Shown here: positions 1 through 6,030 of the stretch, piece by piece
Layout: every line of letters starts with the position of its first letter
Position numbering within the stretch: position 1 is the first letter of the stretch
Assembly: GCA_945829445.1 (NCBI GenBank)
Contig: CALZUY010000104.1
Location: 1-6,831 of the forward strand
Source of the DNA: Butyricicoccus_A sp945486175
GTDB lineage: Bacteria; Bacillota; Clostridia; Oscillospirales; Butyricicoccaceae
DNA length: 6,831 bases
Reading direction: 5' to 3'
The notes under the pieces: model-generated
Databases searched by the model: none
What the model saw: only the letters and a program-made list of their open reading frames with translations
Told to the model about the DNA's origin: nothing
Position numbers and translations under genes: made by a program

Positions 1-25
1 TTCATTTTCATTTTCTGCTTCCTCT
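1..25 (-). promoter_or_regulatory. Candidate ribosome-binding site and start of a gene running off the left edge
   Basis: On the minus strand an AGAGGA Shine-Dalgarno-like site (25-20) lies 8 nt before an ATG at 11-9, followed by AAA and a second in-frame ATG at 5-3. Only three codons are inside the window, so nothing can be said about the product. A candidate promoter lies upstream at 62-89 at a sensible distance, which supports a real gene start. It could still be chance in an A-rich stretch. Confidence 0.35.
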
Positions 26-61
26 CTTTCCCGTCATGCGCAAATCGCATTCCGTAGTACT

Positions 62-89
62 ATTATGACACATGCAAGATTTGTTGCAA
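62..89 (-). promoter_or_regulatory. Candidate extended -10 promoter reading towards the left edge
   Basis: Read on the minus strand, a TTGCAA -35-like hexamer (89-84) is followed after 16 bp by CATAAT (67-62), preceded by TG one base upstream as in extended -10 promoters. Transcription would start near base 55, giving a leader of about 44 nt before the candidate ATG at 11. A small perfect inverted repeat, ATGCG-5 nt-CGCAT (36-50), sits at the start of that leader and could be a hairpin or an operator. Judged by eye only. Confidence 0.4.
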
Positions 90-459
90 TCACTTTTTCT
101 GCCCTAAAGTATGCATTTCCTGCTCTTTGTAAAATTTTCTCCGTGCTTTTTCCCAATTCTTGTGGTTTCTCTTCCTCCATAAGCTGCACAAATGCTGCAT
201 AATATATGCCCATATTTTTTGATTCTTTTGACAAATTGCTTTGTTTTTTTTGCTCAAAAAAATATATATCTTGCTTTTTTGCTGTGTGCTGTGCATTTTC
301 CGCCGCAGTTATACCCCATATTTCCTGCTCATCCCCCGCCCTTCGACTGTTACCGATGTGAATTATCCTCATACCATCATGCACAAAATTTCAGTCAGCT
401 CCGCCTGTTTTAAAAATTTATAGAAATTTGCACGCGCACGCATCTGTGTTTATCCTGTG
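90..459. other. AT-rich spacer without a convincing gene
   Basis: This stretch is visibly richer in A+T than the coding DNA around it and contains long T and A runs near 241-275. Open frames of up to 116 codons exist on the minus strand and shorter ones on the plus strand. None has a convincing ribosome-binding site or a recognisable domain, and the longest runs through the candidate promoter at 62-89. I see no RNA gene, repeat array or mobile-element end here. Confidence 0.55.
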
Positions 460-477
460 TGCCTGCTCCGCAGGCAG

Positions 478-511
478 AAAAAACCGCCCGGCGCACAGTG
501 CGCCGGGCGGT
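478..511 (-). terminator. Rho-independent terminator of the purine permease gene
   Basis: A perfect 13-bp GC-rich stem (483-495 paired with 499-511) with a 3-nt loop is followed on the minus strand by six U residues (483-478). It lies about 30 bp past the permease stop codon. A second small perfect hairpin (7-bp stem, 3-nt loop, 460-476) follows directly but has no U run. Confidence 0.93.
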
Positions 512-541
512 ACGTATGGATAACGGGTTGCTGCTGCAGGC

Positions 542-1936
542 TCAGTGCGTCAGCAGGAACATGGCGGCAAACAGCACACCAATGACCCAGGTTCCCGCAT
601 TGATCTTGCGGAGCCTGCCGGTAAAGGCATGGATGACGATATACGCCAGCACGCCGAACGCAATGCCATAGCTGATGTTGTAGGTGAACGGCATCATGGC
701 GATGGCAAGGAATGCCGGGACGGCAACTGCCGGGTCGGTCCATTCAATTTCCTTTACGCCGTTCATCATCAGAATACCGACGTAAACCAGTGCCGCCGCA
801 GTCGCCGCAGACGGAATCAGCGAGGCCAGCGGGGTCAGGAACATGGAGATAAAGAACAGTCCCGCCGTGACGATCGCTGCCAGACCGGTGCGTCCGCCCT
901 CCGCAACGCCCGCAGACGATTCGACGAACGTCGTCACCGTAGAGGTACCGCAGATCGAACCGCAGGTGGTCGCAATGGCGTCGGACAGCATGGCCTTTTC
1001 CATATTCGGCACATCGCCTTTTTCATCCAGCAGGTCGCCGCGCGCACAGGCACCGTACAGCGTGCCCAGCGTGTCAAACATATCGACCATGCAGAACGCA
1101 AGCGAAGTCGAGATAAACGTAATGACGAGGTCTGCCGTCGAATGCGTCGACAGATACACGCTGAAATCAAAGCCCTCTGTGAACACCTTGCCAAACGACA
1201 GCGCAGTGAAATCGCCGAATGCCGCAAACGGCTCAAAGCTGAAATTCGCGCCGAAGCCGTCATAAAAGCCCGGAACGAGGAATCCGAATACATAATACAG
1301 CACCGTGCCGCCCAGGATGCCCCAGAAAATTGCACCCTTGACGCCGCGCTTGGTCAGAATCGCGATGAGGAAAATACCGATGATCGTGACAACCATTGGC
1401 ATGATGTCGCCCCATGTCCGTCCTGCGAGCAGGTTGAACGATGCCAGGGATACGCCGGTGCTCTCATCCGGCTTGATGATGCCCGCATCCTGGAAGCCGA
1501 GGAACGCGATAAACAGGCCGATGCCTGCCGGAATCGCGATGCGGATTGTCTTCGGAATCGCCTCAAAAATCATCCTGCGCAGGCCGGTGACGGTCAGCAG
1601 CATAAAAATGACGCCGTCAAGCAGGACAAATACCAGCGCATTGGCATAGGTAAAGCCCATGCCGAAACAGACTGTGTAGACAAAGAATGCATTGAGTCCC
1701 ATGCCCGGTGCCTGTGCCAGCGGCAGATTGGCCAGCAGGCCGATGAGCATCGTACCGATGACGGCGGAAAGTGCTGTCGCAATATACACGGCATTGTAAT
1801 AGCCGTCACCGAGGTCACTGAAAATGCCCGGATTGACCATGAGGATGTATGCCATCGTCATAAAGGTCGTGATACCCGCCATGACCTCCGTTTTCACATT
1901 CGAGCCGCGCTCGCTGAGGTGGAAGAAGTTTTCCAT
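542..1936 (-). CDS. NCS2-family purine (adenine/guanine/hypoxanthine) permease, AzgA/PbuG type
   Basis: This encodes a 464-residue integral membrane protein of the NCS2 family, AzgA/PbuG/PbuO branch, which takes up purine bases by proton symport across the cytoplasmic membrane. Seen in the sequence are many hydrophobic helices, the conserved QAPGMGLNAFF segment (about residues 75-85), DMFDTLGTL (285-293), and the signature GTSTVTTFVES followed by AGVAEGGRTG (about 330-351). Length and motifs are typical of full-length members. The start is set by AAAAGGAG (1952-1945), which ends 8 nt before the ATG at 1936. An in-frame GTG at 1945 overlaps that site and is unlikely to be used. The gene stands alone, with its own terminator at 478-511 and a candidate promoter at 2034-2062. 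The exact base transported cannot be read from sequence; hypoxanthine/guanine or adenine are the likely choices. Confidence 0.95.
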   Translation of the reverse strand: MENFFHLSERGSNVKTEVMAGITTFMTMAYILMVNPGIFSDLGDGYYNAVYIATALSAVIGTMLIGLLANLPLAQAPGMGLNAFFVYTVCFGMGFTYANALVFVLLDGVIFMLLTVTGLRRMIFEAIPKTIRIAIPAGIGLFIAFLGFQDAGIIKPDESTGVSLASFNLLAGRTWGDIMPMVVTIIGIFLIAILTKRGVKGAIFWGILGGTVLYYVFGFLVPGFYDGFGANFSFEPFAAFGDFTALSFGKVFTEGFDFSVYLSTHSTADLVITFISTSLAFCMVDMFDTLGTLYGACARGDLLDEKGDVPNMEKAMLSDAIATTCGSICGTSTVTTFVESSAGVAEGGRTGLAAIVTAGLFFISMFLTPLASLIPSAATAAALVYVGILMMNGVKEIEWTDPAVAVPAFLAIAMMPFTYNISYGIAFGVLAYIVIHAFTGRLRKINAGTWVIGVLFAAMFLLTH

Positions 1937-2033
1937 TCCATTCACTCCTTTTCCTGTTTTTCCTTTTTTCCTGCAAACTGCGGCAGCCGCGCGGACACAG
2001 CCGTGCTAACATCCCGTTCATTTGCTTACCTAT

Positions 2034-2062
2034 ACCGTACCACACCGAACCTCTTCCGTCAA
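2034..2062 (-). promoter_or_regulatory. Candidate housekeeping promoter of the purine permease
   Basis: On the minus strand TTGACG (2062-2057, five of six consensus bases) is followed after exactly 17 bp by TACGGT (2039-2034), which keeps the T, A and final T of TATAAT. Transcription would start near 2027 and give a leader of about 90 nt. I see no purine-riboswitch fold in that leader. Confidence 0.5.
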
Positions 2063-2119
2063 TGGAACCTTTTGGATACATTGCGCAGGTATTCTGGCCT
2101 GTATTTCCGCATGCCGGTG

Positions 2120-2128
2120 TGTTATACT
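2120..2128 (+). promoter_or_regulatory. Extended -10 promoter for the GIY-YIG/ArsC unit
   Basis: TG-T-TATACT (2120-2128) matches an extended -10 element, with five of six bases of the hexamer. No good -35 is present at 16-18 bp, which extended -10 promoters tolerate. Transcription would start near 2135, about 19 nt before the ATG at 2154, leaving room for the GGAG site at 2145-2148. Confidence 0.5.
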
Positions 2129-2153
2129 GAGAAAAAACGGAAACGGAGTCGCT

Positions 2154-2816
2154 ATGTATTATACTTATATGCTGCGCTGTGCGGACGGCTCGCTGTACAC
2201 CGGCATCACGACCGATCCTGCGCGCCGGTTCGCCCAGCATACCGGAAAGCGCCCGGGCGGCGCAAAATATACTGCCTCCCGCCGTCCGATGCGTGTGGAA
2301 GCAGTCTGGCGCGCCCCGGACCACACTGCCGCGGCGCAGCTCGAATACCATATCAAAACACTGACAAAGGCGCAAAAGGAACAGCTCATCCGCGGACATA
2401 CACCGGACAGTCTGTCCCTCGCGTCATTTTCCAGAATTCAAACCCAACCGGATGGAAGGAGAATCCCCATGTTGTTTGTCTGTTACCCCAAATGCAGCAC
2501 GTGCAAAAAGGCGCGTGCTTTCCTCGACGCACATGACATTCCCGCAGAAGTGCGTGACATCAAAGAAGAAAATCCCACCGAGCAGGAACTGCGCGACTGG
2601 CATGCCAGAAGCGGCCTGCCGCTGAAGCGCCTGTTCAACACGAGCGGGCAGCTGTACCGTTCACTGGAGCTGTCCAAAAAACTGCCCGGTATGAGTGAAG
2701 ATGAGCAGTTCGCACTGCTTGCGAGTGATGGCATGCTGGTGCGCCGTCCCATCCTTGTCGCAGAGGGGTTTGCCCTCTTCGGCTTCAGGCAAAAGGAGTG
2801 GGAAGAAAAGCTGTAA
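2154..2816 (+). CDS. GIY-YIG endonuclease domain fused in frame to an ArsC/Spx-like protein
   Basis: The frame encodes 220 residues. Residues 1-81 form a compact GIY-YIG domain like the stand-alone YhbQ/YazA nucleases. Visible are the Y-T-Y strand (3-5), Y15-T-G17, the R25/H29 helix (ARRFAQH) and E64, which matches the family's metal-binding glutamate. All expected catalytic positions look intact. Such proteins are usually about 80-100 residues and are linked to DNA processing, with poorly known substrates. Residues 82-105 are a low-complexity linker, and residues 106-220 are a complete ArsC-family domain. No stop codon separates the two parts. The start is ATG 2154, preceded by GGAG (2145-2148) with 5-nt spacing; the frame extends further upstream but without domain content. 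The linker contains a strong ribosome-binding site for an internal ATG at 2469, so the cell may make the fusion, the separate ArsC-like protein, or both. A base error hiding a stop cannot be excluded. Confidence 0.75.
   Translation: MYYTYMLRCADGSLYTGITTDPARRFAQHTGKRPGGAKYTASRRPMRVEAVWRAPDHTAAAQLEYHIKTLTKAQKEQLIRGHTPDSLSLASFSRIQTQPDGRRIPMLFVCYPKCSTCKKARAFLDAHDIPAEVRDIKEENPTEQELRDWHARSGLPLKRLFNTSGQLYRSLELSKKLPGMSEDEQFALLASDGMLVRRPILVAEGFALFGFRQKEWEEKL
2456..2461 (+). promoter_or_regulatory. Internal Shine-Dalgarno site before the ArsC-like start
   Basis: AAGGAG at 2456-2461, extended to GGAAGGAG from 2454, lies 7 nt before ATG 2469. This is close to ideal and better than the site used by the upstream GIY-YIG start. 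It lies inside the open frame, where it encodes part of the linker (D-G-R-R). Confidence 0.75.
2469..2816 (+). CDS. ArsC/Spx/YffB-family thioredoxin-fold protein (internal start)
   Basis: Read from ATG 2469 this is a complete 115-residue member of the arsenate-reductase-related family, the usual size for YffB-like proteins. Residues 5-14 hold the redox segment CYPKCSTCKK, with a C9-x-x-C12 pair at the thioredoxin-fold active site, and residues 92-95 carry the conserved RRPI motif. Family members reduce arsenate, act as disulfide reductases, or, for Spx, bind RNA polymerase; sequence alone does not say which applies here. The C-x-x-C pair and the lack of neighbouring arsenic genes (arsR, arsB) argue against a dedicated arsenic-resistance role. 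It shares its frame with the upstream GIY-YIG domain but has its own strong ribosome-binding site, so I infer that it is at least partly made as a separate protein. A terminator follows 11 bp after the stop codon. Confidence 0.72.
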   Translation: MLFVCYPKCSTCKKARAFLDAHDIPAEVRDIKEENPTEQELRDWHARSGLPLKRLFNTSGQLYRSLELSKKLPGMSEDEQFALLASDGMLVRRPILVAEGFALFGFRQKEWEEKL

Positions 2817-2826
2817 CCACAAAAAG

Positions 2827-2855
2827 AGCGCCGCCCGTACTAAACAGGCGGCGCT
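2827..2855. terminator. Bidirectional terminator between convergent units
   Basis: A perfect 9-bp stem (2827-2835 with 2847-2855) has an 11-nt loop. On the minus strand it is followed after one C by five U residues, a good terminator for the SLH-GDPD operon. On the plus strand the tail is weaker: a run of five U residues begins 6 nt after the stem. It would end both the GIY-YIG/ArsC unit (stop at 2816) and the minus-strand operon. The stop codon of the minus-strand microprotein (2842-2840) lies in the loop, so one stem arm is also coding sequence. Confidence 0.85.
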
Positions 2856-2995
2856 TCTGCATTTTTATTACAGATATGGGCCATCAGTTCGCAGAACTGT
2901 GCATCCGTCAGGTGCTGCGTGCGGTGCAGGGCCTGAATCAGCCCGAGCAGCATGCAGTGGTGCAGCTCCTGTTCCTGCTGCGGGGTGAGTGTCAT
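2840..2995 (-). CDS. 51-residue Cys/His-containing microprotein of unknown function
   Basis: I do not recognise this protein. It runs from ATG 2995 to TAG 2840 and has a textbook GGAGG (3007-3003) 7 nt before the start, the best evidence that it is real. The product is soluble, with no signal peptide or membrane helix. It begins MTLTPQQEQELHHC, continues with an amphipathic stretch (MLLGLIQALHR), then LTDAQFCELMAHIC, and ends in a short tail. Three cysteines (14, 35, 42) and five histidines (12, 13, 24, 29, 40) are many for its size. The LTDAQF-type segment loosely resembles the short helical SHOCT module, but this is weak. It lies 59 bp after the second SLH-GDPD gene on the same strand with no terminator between, so it is probably the last gene of that operon. 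Its 3' end overlaps the shared terminator stem. Confidence 0.68.
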   Translation of the reverse strand: MTLTPQQEQELHHCMLLGLIQALHRTQHLTDAQFCELMAHICNKNAEAPPV

Positions 2996-3054
2996 GTTTG
3001 TCCCTCCGTTTCTGAAGGAATTTTATGCACTTCTCCCACACAAAAGAACTTCTG

Positions 3055-4443
3055 TCAGCCGGAATACAGCGTATCCCAGGTGACCGAATCGGTTGTAAGG
3101 AACATGGCGCTTGTATTCGTCTGCCGGATGGCATCCGCTTTGCTGTCAACTGTCCACACGCCGAAATCCAGCCCTGCGCGCAGGCAGGCTGCCCGCTGTG
3201 CAGCAGTCAGCTTGTTATACCGCACGCTGAGCAGCACGCTGTTTTTCCCGTTTTTCAGATTCTTTGCCGCCTGGATGCTGTCTGTATCCACTGTGGCAGC
3301 CAGCAGCATGAGCTCTGCGGTCGGGCATACAGAGCGCAGCTTCGCCAGGTTTTCCGAATAAAAGCTGATCCATGTCACATTGCCATACATATCATATTCT
3401 TTGACAATATCCACCAGCTTCCCGACCTGCTGCTGTGTCATTTGCTGCTTCAGCTCAATATACGGGTGCAGGCCGTTCTGTGCACACAGGGCAATGAAGT
3501 CCCGGAATGTCGGAATCTTTGTCCCGGCATATCTTTCTGCCTTCCAGGAACCAAAATCATAGGTTTGCAGCTGTGCCAGCGTGCAGCCAGACAGATAGAC
3601 AGCCTCATCGCTGCCTGTCACTTCTTCAACATTGCTGGTGCGGTTGATCGTGGCATCGTGCAGCAGGACCGGCTCACCATCCGCACTGAACCGGATATCG
3701 GCTTCCACATATGTATATCCCTTCTGCGCAGATACCTGATAGGCAGGAAGGGTATTTTCCGGTGCGGTATAGCTGTAACCGCGGTGGTTGACCATGCTGA
3801 TCTTCTCCGCGTCCGTACAGCTGCGGGCACAGATGTCCAGATAGCCGCACAGGATTACGGCACACTGTGCGCGGGTCATCCCATGATTTGCCCCGAAGCT
3901 GCCACCCGGCAGGCCATCGACCAGCCCGGCGCGATAGAGGGTATACACGGCATCCAGCGCATAATCCGCACACTGCGCGTTATCGGAAAAGCCCGTACAT
4001 GGCCGCGTGCGCGGCAGAATGACCCCGGCTGCATTGGAATAGGCAACCAGAATGACTGCTGCCTGCTGGCGGCTGACCGGTGCATTCGGAGAAAAGGTAT
4101 TGTCCGAGGTGCCGCTCACAATGCCGTTCTGTACCGCCCAGGCAACTGCCGGTGCATACCATGCGTCAGACGGCACATCCTTAAACTTGTCTGTCTTATA
4201 TTTCGACGGCGTATAGCCGCTGTATTTTGCCATGACGGTGACAAACATCGCGCGTGTCATCGTGCCATCCGGCTGGAATTCCGTGTCTGAAACGCCGGAA
4301 AACAGCCCTTTTTCCACTGCGCGATTGATGCTCTCTTCAGCCCAGTGCCCTTCGATATCGGTAAATCCCGCAGCAAACGACTGCGTCGGAAGCCCGCCAA
4401 GCAGCAGTGCCGCGGCGAGCGCAAAAGATAGTATTTTTTTCAA
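3055..4443 (-). CDS. Exported SLH-domain glycerophosphodiester phosphodiesterase, catalytic motifs intact
   Basis: The protein has 462 residues. It has a signal peptide (MKKILSFALAAALLLGG, likely cut near residues 24-25), three SLH repeats (about 26-74, 87-136 and 151-201) that would anchor it to wall polysaccharide, and a C-terminal GDPD domain (about 216-462). The GDPD family hydrolyses glycerophosphodiesters to glycerol 3-phosphate and an alcohol; some extracellular members attack teichoic acids. Catalytic and metal-binding features are all visible: H220-R221-G222, P-E-N-T (228-231), E247-x-D249, H262-D263 and E330 in YIELK. The start is TTG at 4443. It directly precedes the signal peptide, no ATG fits, and a G-rich GGGG site lies 8 nt upstream. 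It lies 37 bp after its upstream paralog in the same direction, so the two are almost certainly co-transcribed. The natural substrate is unknown. Confidence 0.92.
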   Translation of the reverse strand: MKKILSFALAAALLLGGLPTQSFAAGFTDIEGHWAEESINRAVEKGLFSGVSDTEFQPDGTMTRAMFVTVMAKYSGYTPSKYKTDKFKDVPSDAWYAPAVAWAVQNGIVSGTSDNTFSPNAPVSRQQAAVILVAYSNAAGVILPRTRPCTGFSDNAQCADYALDAVYTLYRAGLVDGLPGGSFGANHGMTRAQCAVILCGYLDICARSCTDAEKISMVNHRGYSYTAPENTLPAYQVSAQKGYTYVEADIRFSADGEPVLLHDATINRTSNVEEVTGSDEAVYLSGCTLAQLQTYDFGSWKAERYAGTKIPTFRDFIALCAQNGLHPYIELKQQMTQQQVGKLVDIVKEYDMYGNVTWISFYSENLAKLRSVCPTAELMLLAATVDTDSIQAAKNLKNGKNSVLLSVRYNKLTAAQRAACLRAGLDFGVWTVDSKADAIRQTNTSAMFLTTDSVTWDTLYSG

Positions 4444-4480
4444 TGTAATCGCCCCAGATTCCTTTTTCAGAATGATAACT

Positions 4481-5833
4481 TCAACGGTATATGTCTGCCG
4501 GTGTCAGCCTGTCCACCGTGATCCCCTGCACGCTGGTATTGAGCTGCTGTACAGCAGTCCGCCGTTCATCTATTGTCCAAGCCTCCAGATAAACCCCTGC
4601 GCGCAGGCACTGTGCACGCACCGAACTGTTCAGCGTCGTGTACCTCGCACAGAGATATACATTGTTCTTTCCTGTTTTCAGTTGTTCCGCCAGTTCGACC
4701 GTGCGGCTGTCCGCATTCGAGTGCAGATATCCCACTTCCGCCTGCGGATATATGCGGCAGATCCGCTTGAGATTGGAATAATCAAAGCTGATCCATGTGA
4801 CATGCTGTGTCATGCCATATTTGGAGACAATGTCAGACATCTGTTCCAGCTGTTTGCCGGATACAGAGGATTTGAGTTCAATATACGGATGCAGATACCG
4901 CTTTGAGCACAATTGGATGAACTGCTCAAAGGTCGGCAGCGCTGTGCCTCCATACCCGTCCTTTCCCGCGTCAAAGCTGAAGCCCTGCAGCTGCTGATAT
5001 GTCATCTGCGCAACCTTCCCGGTGCCGTTGCTTGTGCGGTCAATGGTATCATCATGCAGCAGCACCGGCACATTGTTACAGGTGAACCGCACATCGGTCT
5101 CCACATAAATATAGTTCCTGCTGTCCGACAGCTCATATGCCTCCAGTGTATTTTCCGGTGCTTCCGCCGCATATCCCATGTGGCTGATGACCATTGCCTG
5201 CTGATTGTCCGGGCAGGTGCCCTCACAGGCCTCCTGATACCGGCGCAGAATCACAGCACAGTCGGCGCGCGTCATGACATCCGTCGGACGAATCTTCCCA
5301 TCCTCCGTGTCAAAAATACCTGCACGATACAGTGTGTACAGCGCATCCAGCCCGCTGTCGGAACACGCATCCGGATCAGAAAAGCGCACCGTCCTGCTCC
5401 GCCTGCGCGGCAGGACGACACCGCTGTAATTTGCATGCCGGATGAGCATCACAGCGGCCTGCTCACGCGTCACAGCCTGATCGGGGGAAAATTTCCCCGG
5501 CTCTGTGCCGGTGGCAATGCCATTGACCACAGCCCACTGTACAGCGCGCGCGCAGGACAGTCCTGCCGGAACATCAGAAAAAATCCGTCCCGCAGGCGGA
5601 AGCTCCGCATCATCCAATTTTGCCAGTGCCGTGACAAACATCCCGCGTGTCAGCGCTGCATCGGGAGAAAACCGATCTCCTGTCCCACAGGACAGCCAGC
5701 CCTGCCGTACAGCGCGGTCAATGTCCGCCTCTGCCGGATGTCCCTCCGTATCCGCAAAGGCAAATGCAGGCGCGCAGCACAGCAGCCCTGCCAGCGCAAA
5801 GCAGATTGCCGCTTTTCGTCTTGACTGCCGCAT
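4481..5833 (-). CDS. Exported SLH-GDPD paralog with Arg-to-Met change in the catalytic HR motif
   Basis: The protein has 450 residues and is the first gene of the operon. A signal peptide (basic n-region RQSRRK, hydrophobic core to about residue 25, likely cut after AFA) precedes three SLH repeats (about 27-72, 85-134 and 151-199) and a GDPD domain (about 213-450). Its layout and sequence match the downstream neighbour throughout, indicating tandem duplication. GDPD positions kept are P-E-N-T (226-229), E245-x-D247, H260-D261 and E319 in YIELK. The otherwise conserved H-R-G motif reads H218-M219-G220. The codon is a clear ATG (5179-5177). The Arg is an active-site residue in the family, so activity is probably reduced or lost; this is inference. 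The start at 5833 is supported by AGGGGG (5847-5842) with 8-nt spacing. An upstream in-frame extension to 5884 overlaps the promoter and is unlikely to be translated. Confidence 0.9.
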   Translation of the reverse strand: MRQSRRKAAICFALAGLLCCAPAFAFADTEGHPAEADIDRAVRQGWLSCGTGDRFSPDAALTRGMFVTALAKLDDAELPPAGRIFSDVPAGLSCARAVQWAVVNGIATGTEPGKFSPDQAVTREQAAVMLIRHANYSGVVLPRRRSRTVRFSDPDACSDSGLDALYTLYRAGIFDTEDGKIRPTDVMTRADCAVILRRYQEACEGTCPDNQQAMVISHMGYAAEAPENTLEAYELSDSRNYIYVETDVRFTCNNVPVLLHDDTIDRTSNGTGKVAQMTYQQLQGFSFDAGKDGYGGTALPTFEQFIQLCSKRYLHPYIELKSSVSGKQLEQMSDIVSKYGMTQHVTWISFDYSNLKRICRIYPQAEVGYLHSNADSRTVELAEQLKTGKNNVYLCARYTTLNSSVRAQCLRAGVYLEAWTIDERRTAVQQLNTSVQGITVDRLTPADIYR

Positions 5834-5855
5834 GAACCGCACCCCCTGTTTTATT

Positions 5856-5884
5856 ATCATACCGCATATCCATTTCTTTGTCAA
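5856..5884 (-). promoter_or_regulatory. Near-consensus housekeeping promoter of the SLH-GDPD operon
   Basis: On the minus strand a perfect TTGACA (5884-5879) is followed after exactly 17 bp by TATGAT (5861-5856), one mismatch from consensus. Transcription should start near 5849. The leader is then only about 16 nt and contains little beyond the ribosome-binding site, so riboswitch or attenuator control is unlikely. Confidence 0.82.
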
Positions 5885-5948
5885 AAATCATATATCATTC
5901 AAAAGTTCCATATATTTGCAGCTTCGCGCCGGATTTTGCCCTTCTGCG

Positions 5949-5977
5949 GTATAAATTTCTGCAATATATAAATACTA
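5949..5977 (+). promoter_or_regulatory. Candidate sigma-G-type promoter of spoVT
   Basis: GTATA (5949-5953) fits the sigma-G -35 pattern GHATR. After 17 bp comes AATACTA (5971-5977), matching the -10 pattern CATWHTA at six of seven positions. In Bacillus subtilis spoVT is transcribed by forespore sigma-G, so this agrees with expectation. The region is AT-rich and chance matches are possible; no good sigma-A promoter was seen here. Confidence 0.4.
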
Positions 5978-6030
5978 TCCATATTGGAAGCAACCAGATA
6001 GCCGGCTAATTTTTAATAAAAAAATAATAT

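Noticed and set aside
11..20. A lipoprotein lipobox in the signal peptide of the upstream SLH-GDPD protein (GLLCC)
   Set aside because: The residue before the Cys is Leu rather than Gly, Ala or Ser, and an AFA signal-peptidase I site follows. The positions given here are residues near the N-terminus, encoded around 5803-5774.
34..384. A 116-codon minus-strand open frame in the left AT-rich spacer
   Set aside because: It has no ribosome-binding site at its starts and no recognisable domain, and it overlaps the candidate promoter at 62-89. Chance is the simpler explanation.
1937..2027. A purine riboswitch in the permease leader
   Set aside because: I looked for the conserved three-way junction and loop sequences and did not find them. 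Only an 8-base palindrome (CCGCGCGG near 1987-1994) and A-rich stretches are present.
2045..2050. A CCGAAC hexamer between the -35 and -10 of the permease promoter, like half of a PurR box
   Set aside because: Only the six-base core matches. I found neither the flanking A/T bases nor a second inverted copy at the usual distance, so PurR control cannot be claimed.
545..2536. A 663-codon plus-strand open frame covering the purine permease gene
   Set aside because: It lies antisense to a clear NCS2 permease. Its translation is rich in Arg, His, Gln and Asp with no recognisable domain, as expected for the opposite strand of a membrane-protein gene, and it runs into the GIY-YIG gene in another frame.
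3025..4290. A 421-codon plus-strand open frame opposite an SLH-GDPD gene
   Set aside because: It is a shadow of the well-supported minus-strand gene. The translation is Cys/His/Arg-rich without domains, and it has no matching promoter. The same holds for the 303-codon frame at 4913-5824.
5834..5884. An N-terminal extension of the upstream SLH-GDPD protein to base 5884
   Set aside because: The extension begins inside the -35 element and runs through the -10 of the operon promoter. ATG 5833 has a spaced ribosome-binding site and gives a proper signal peptide.
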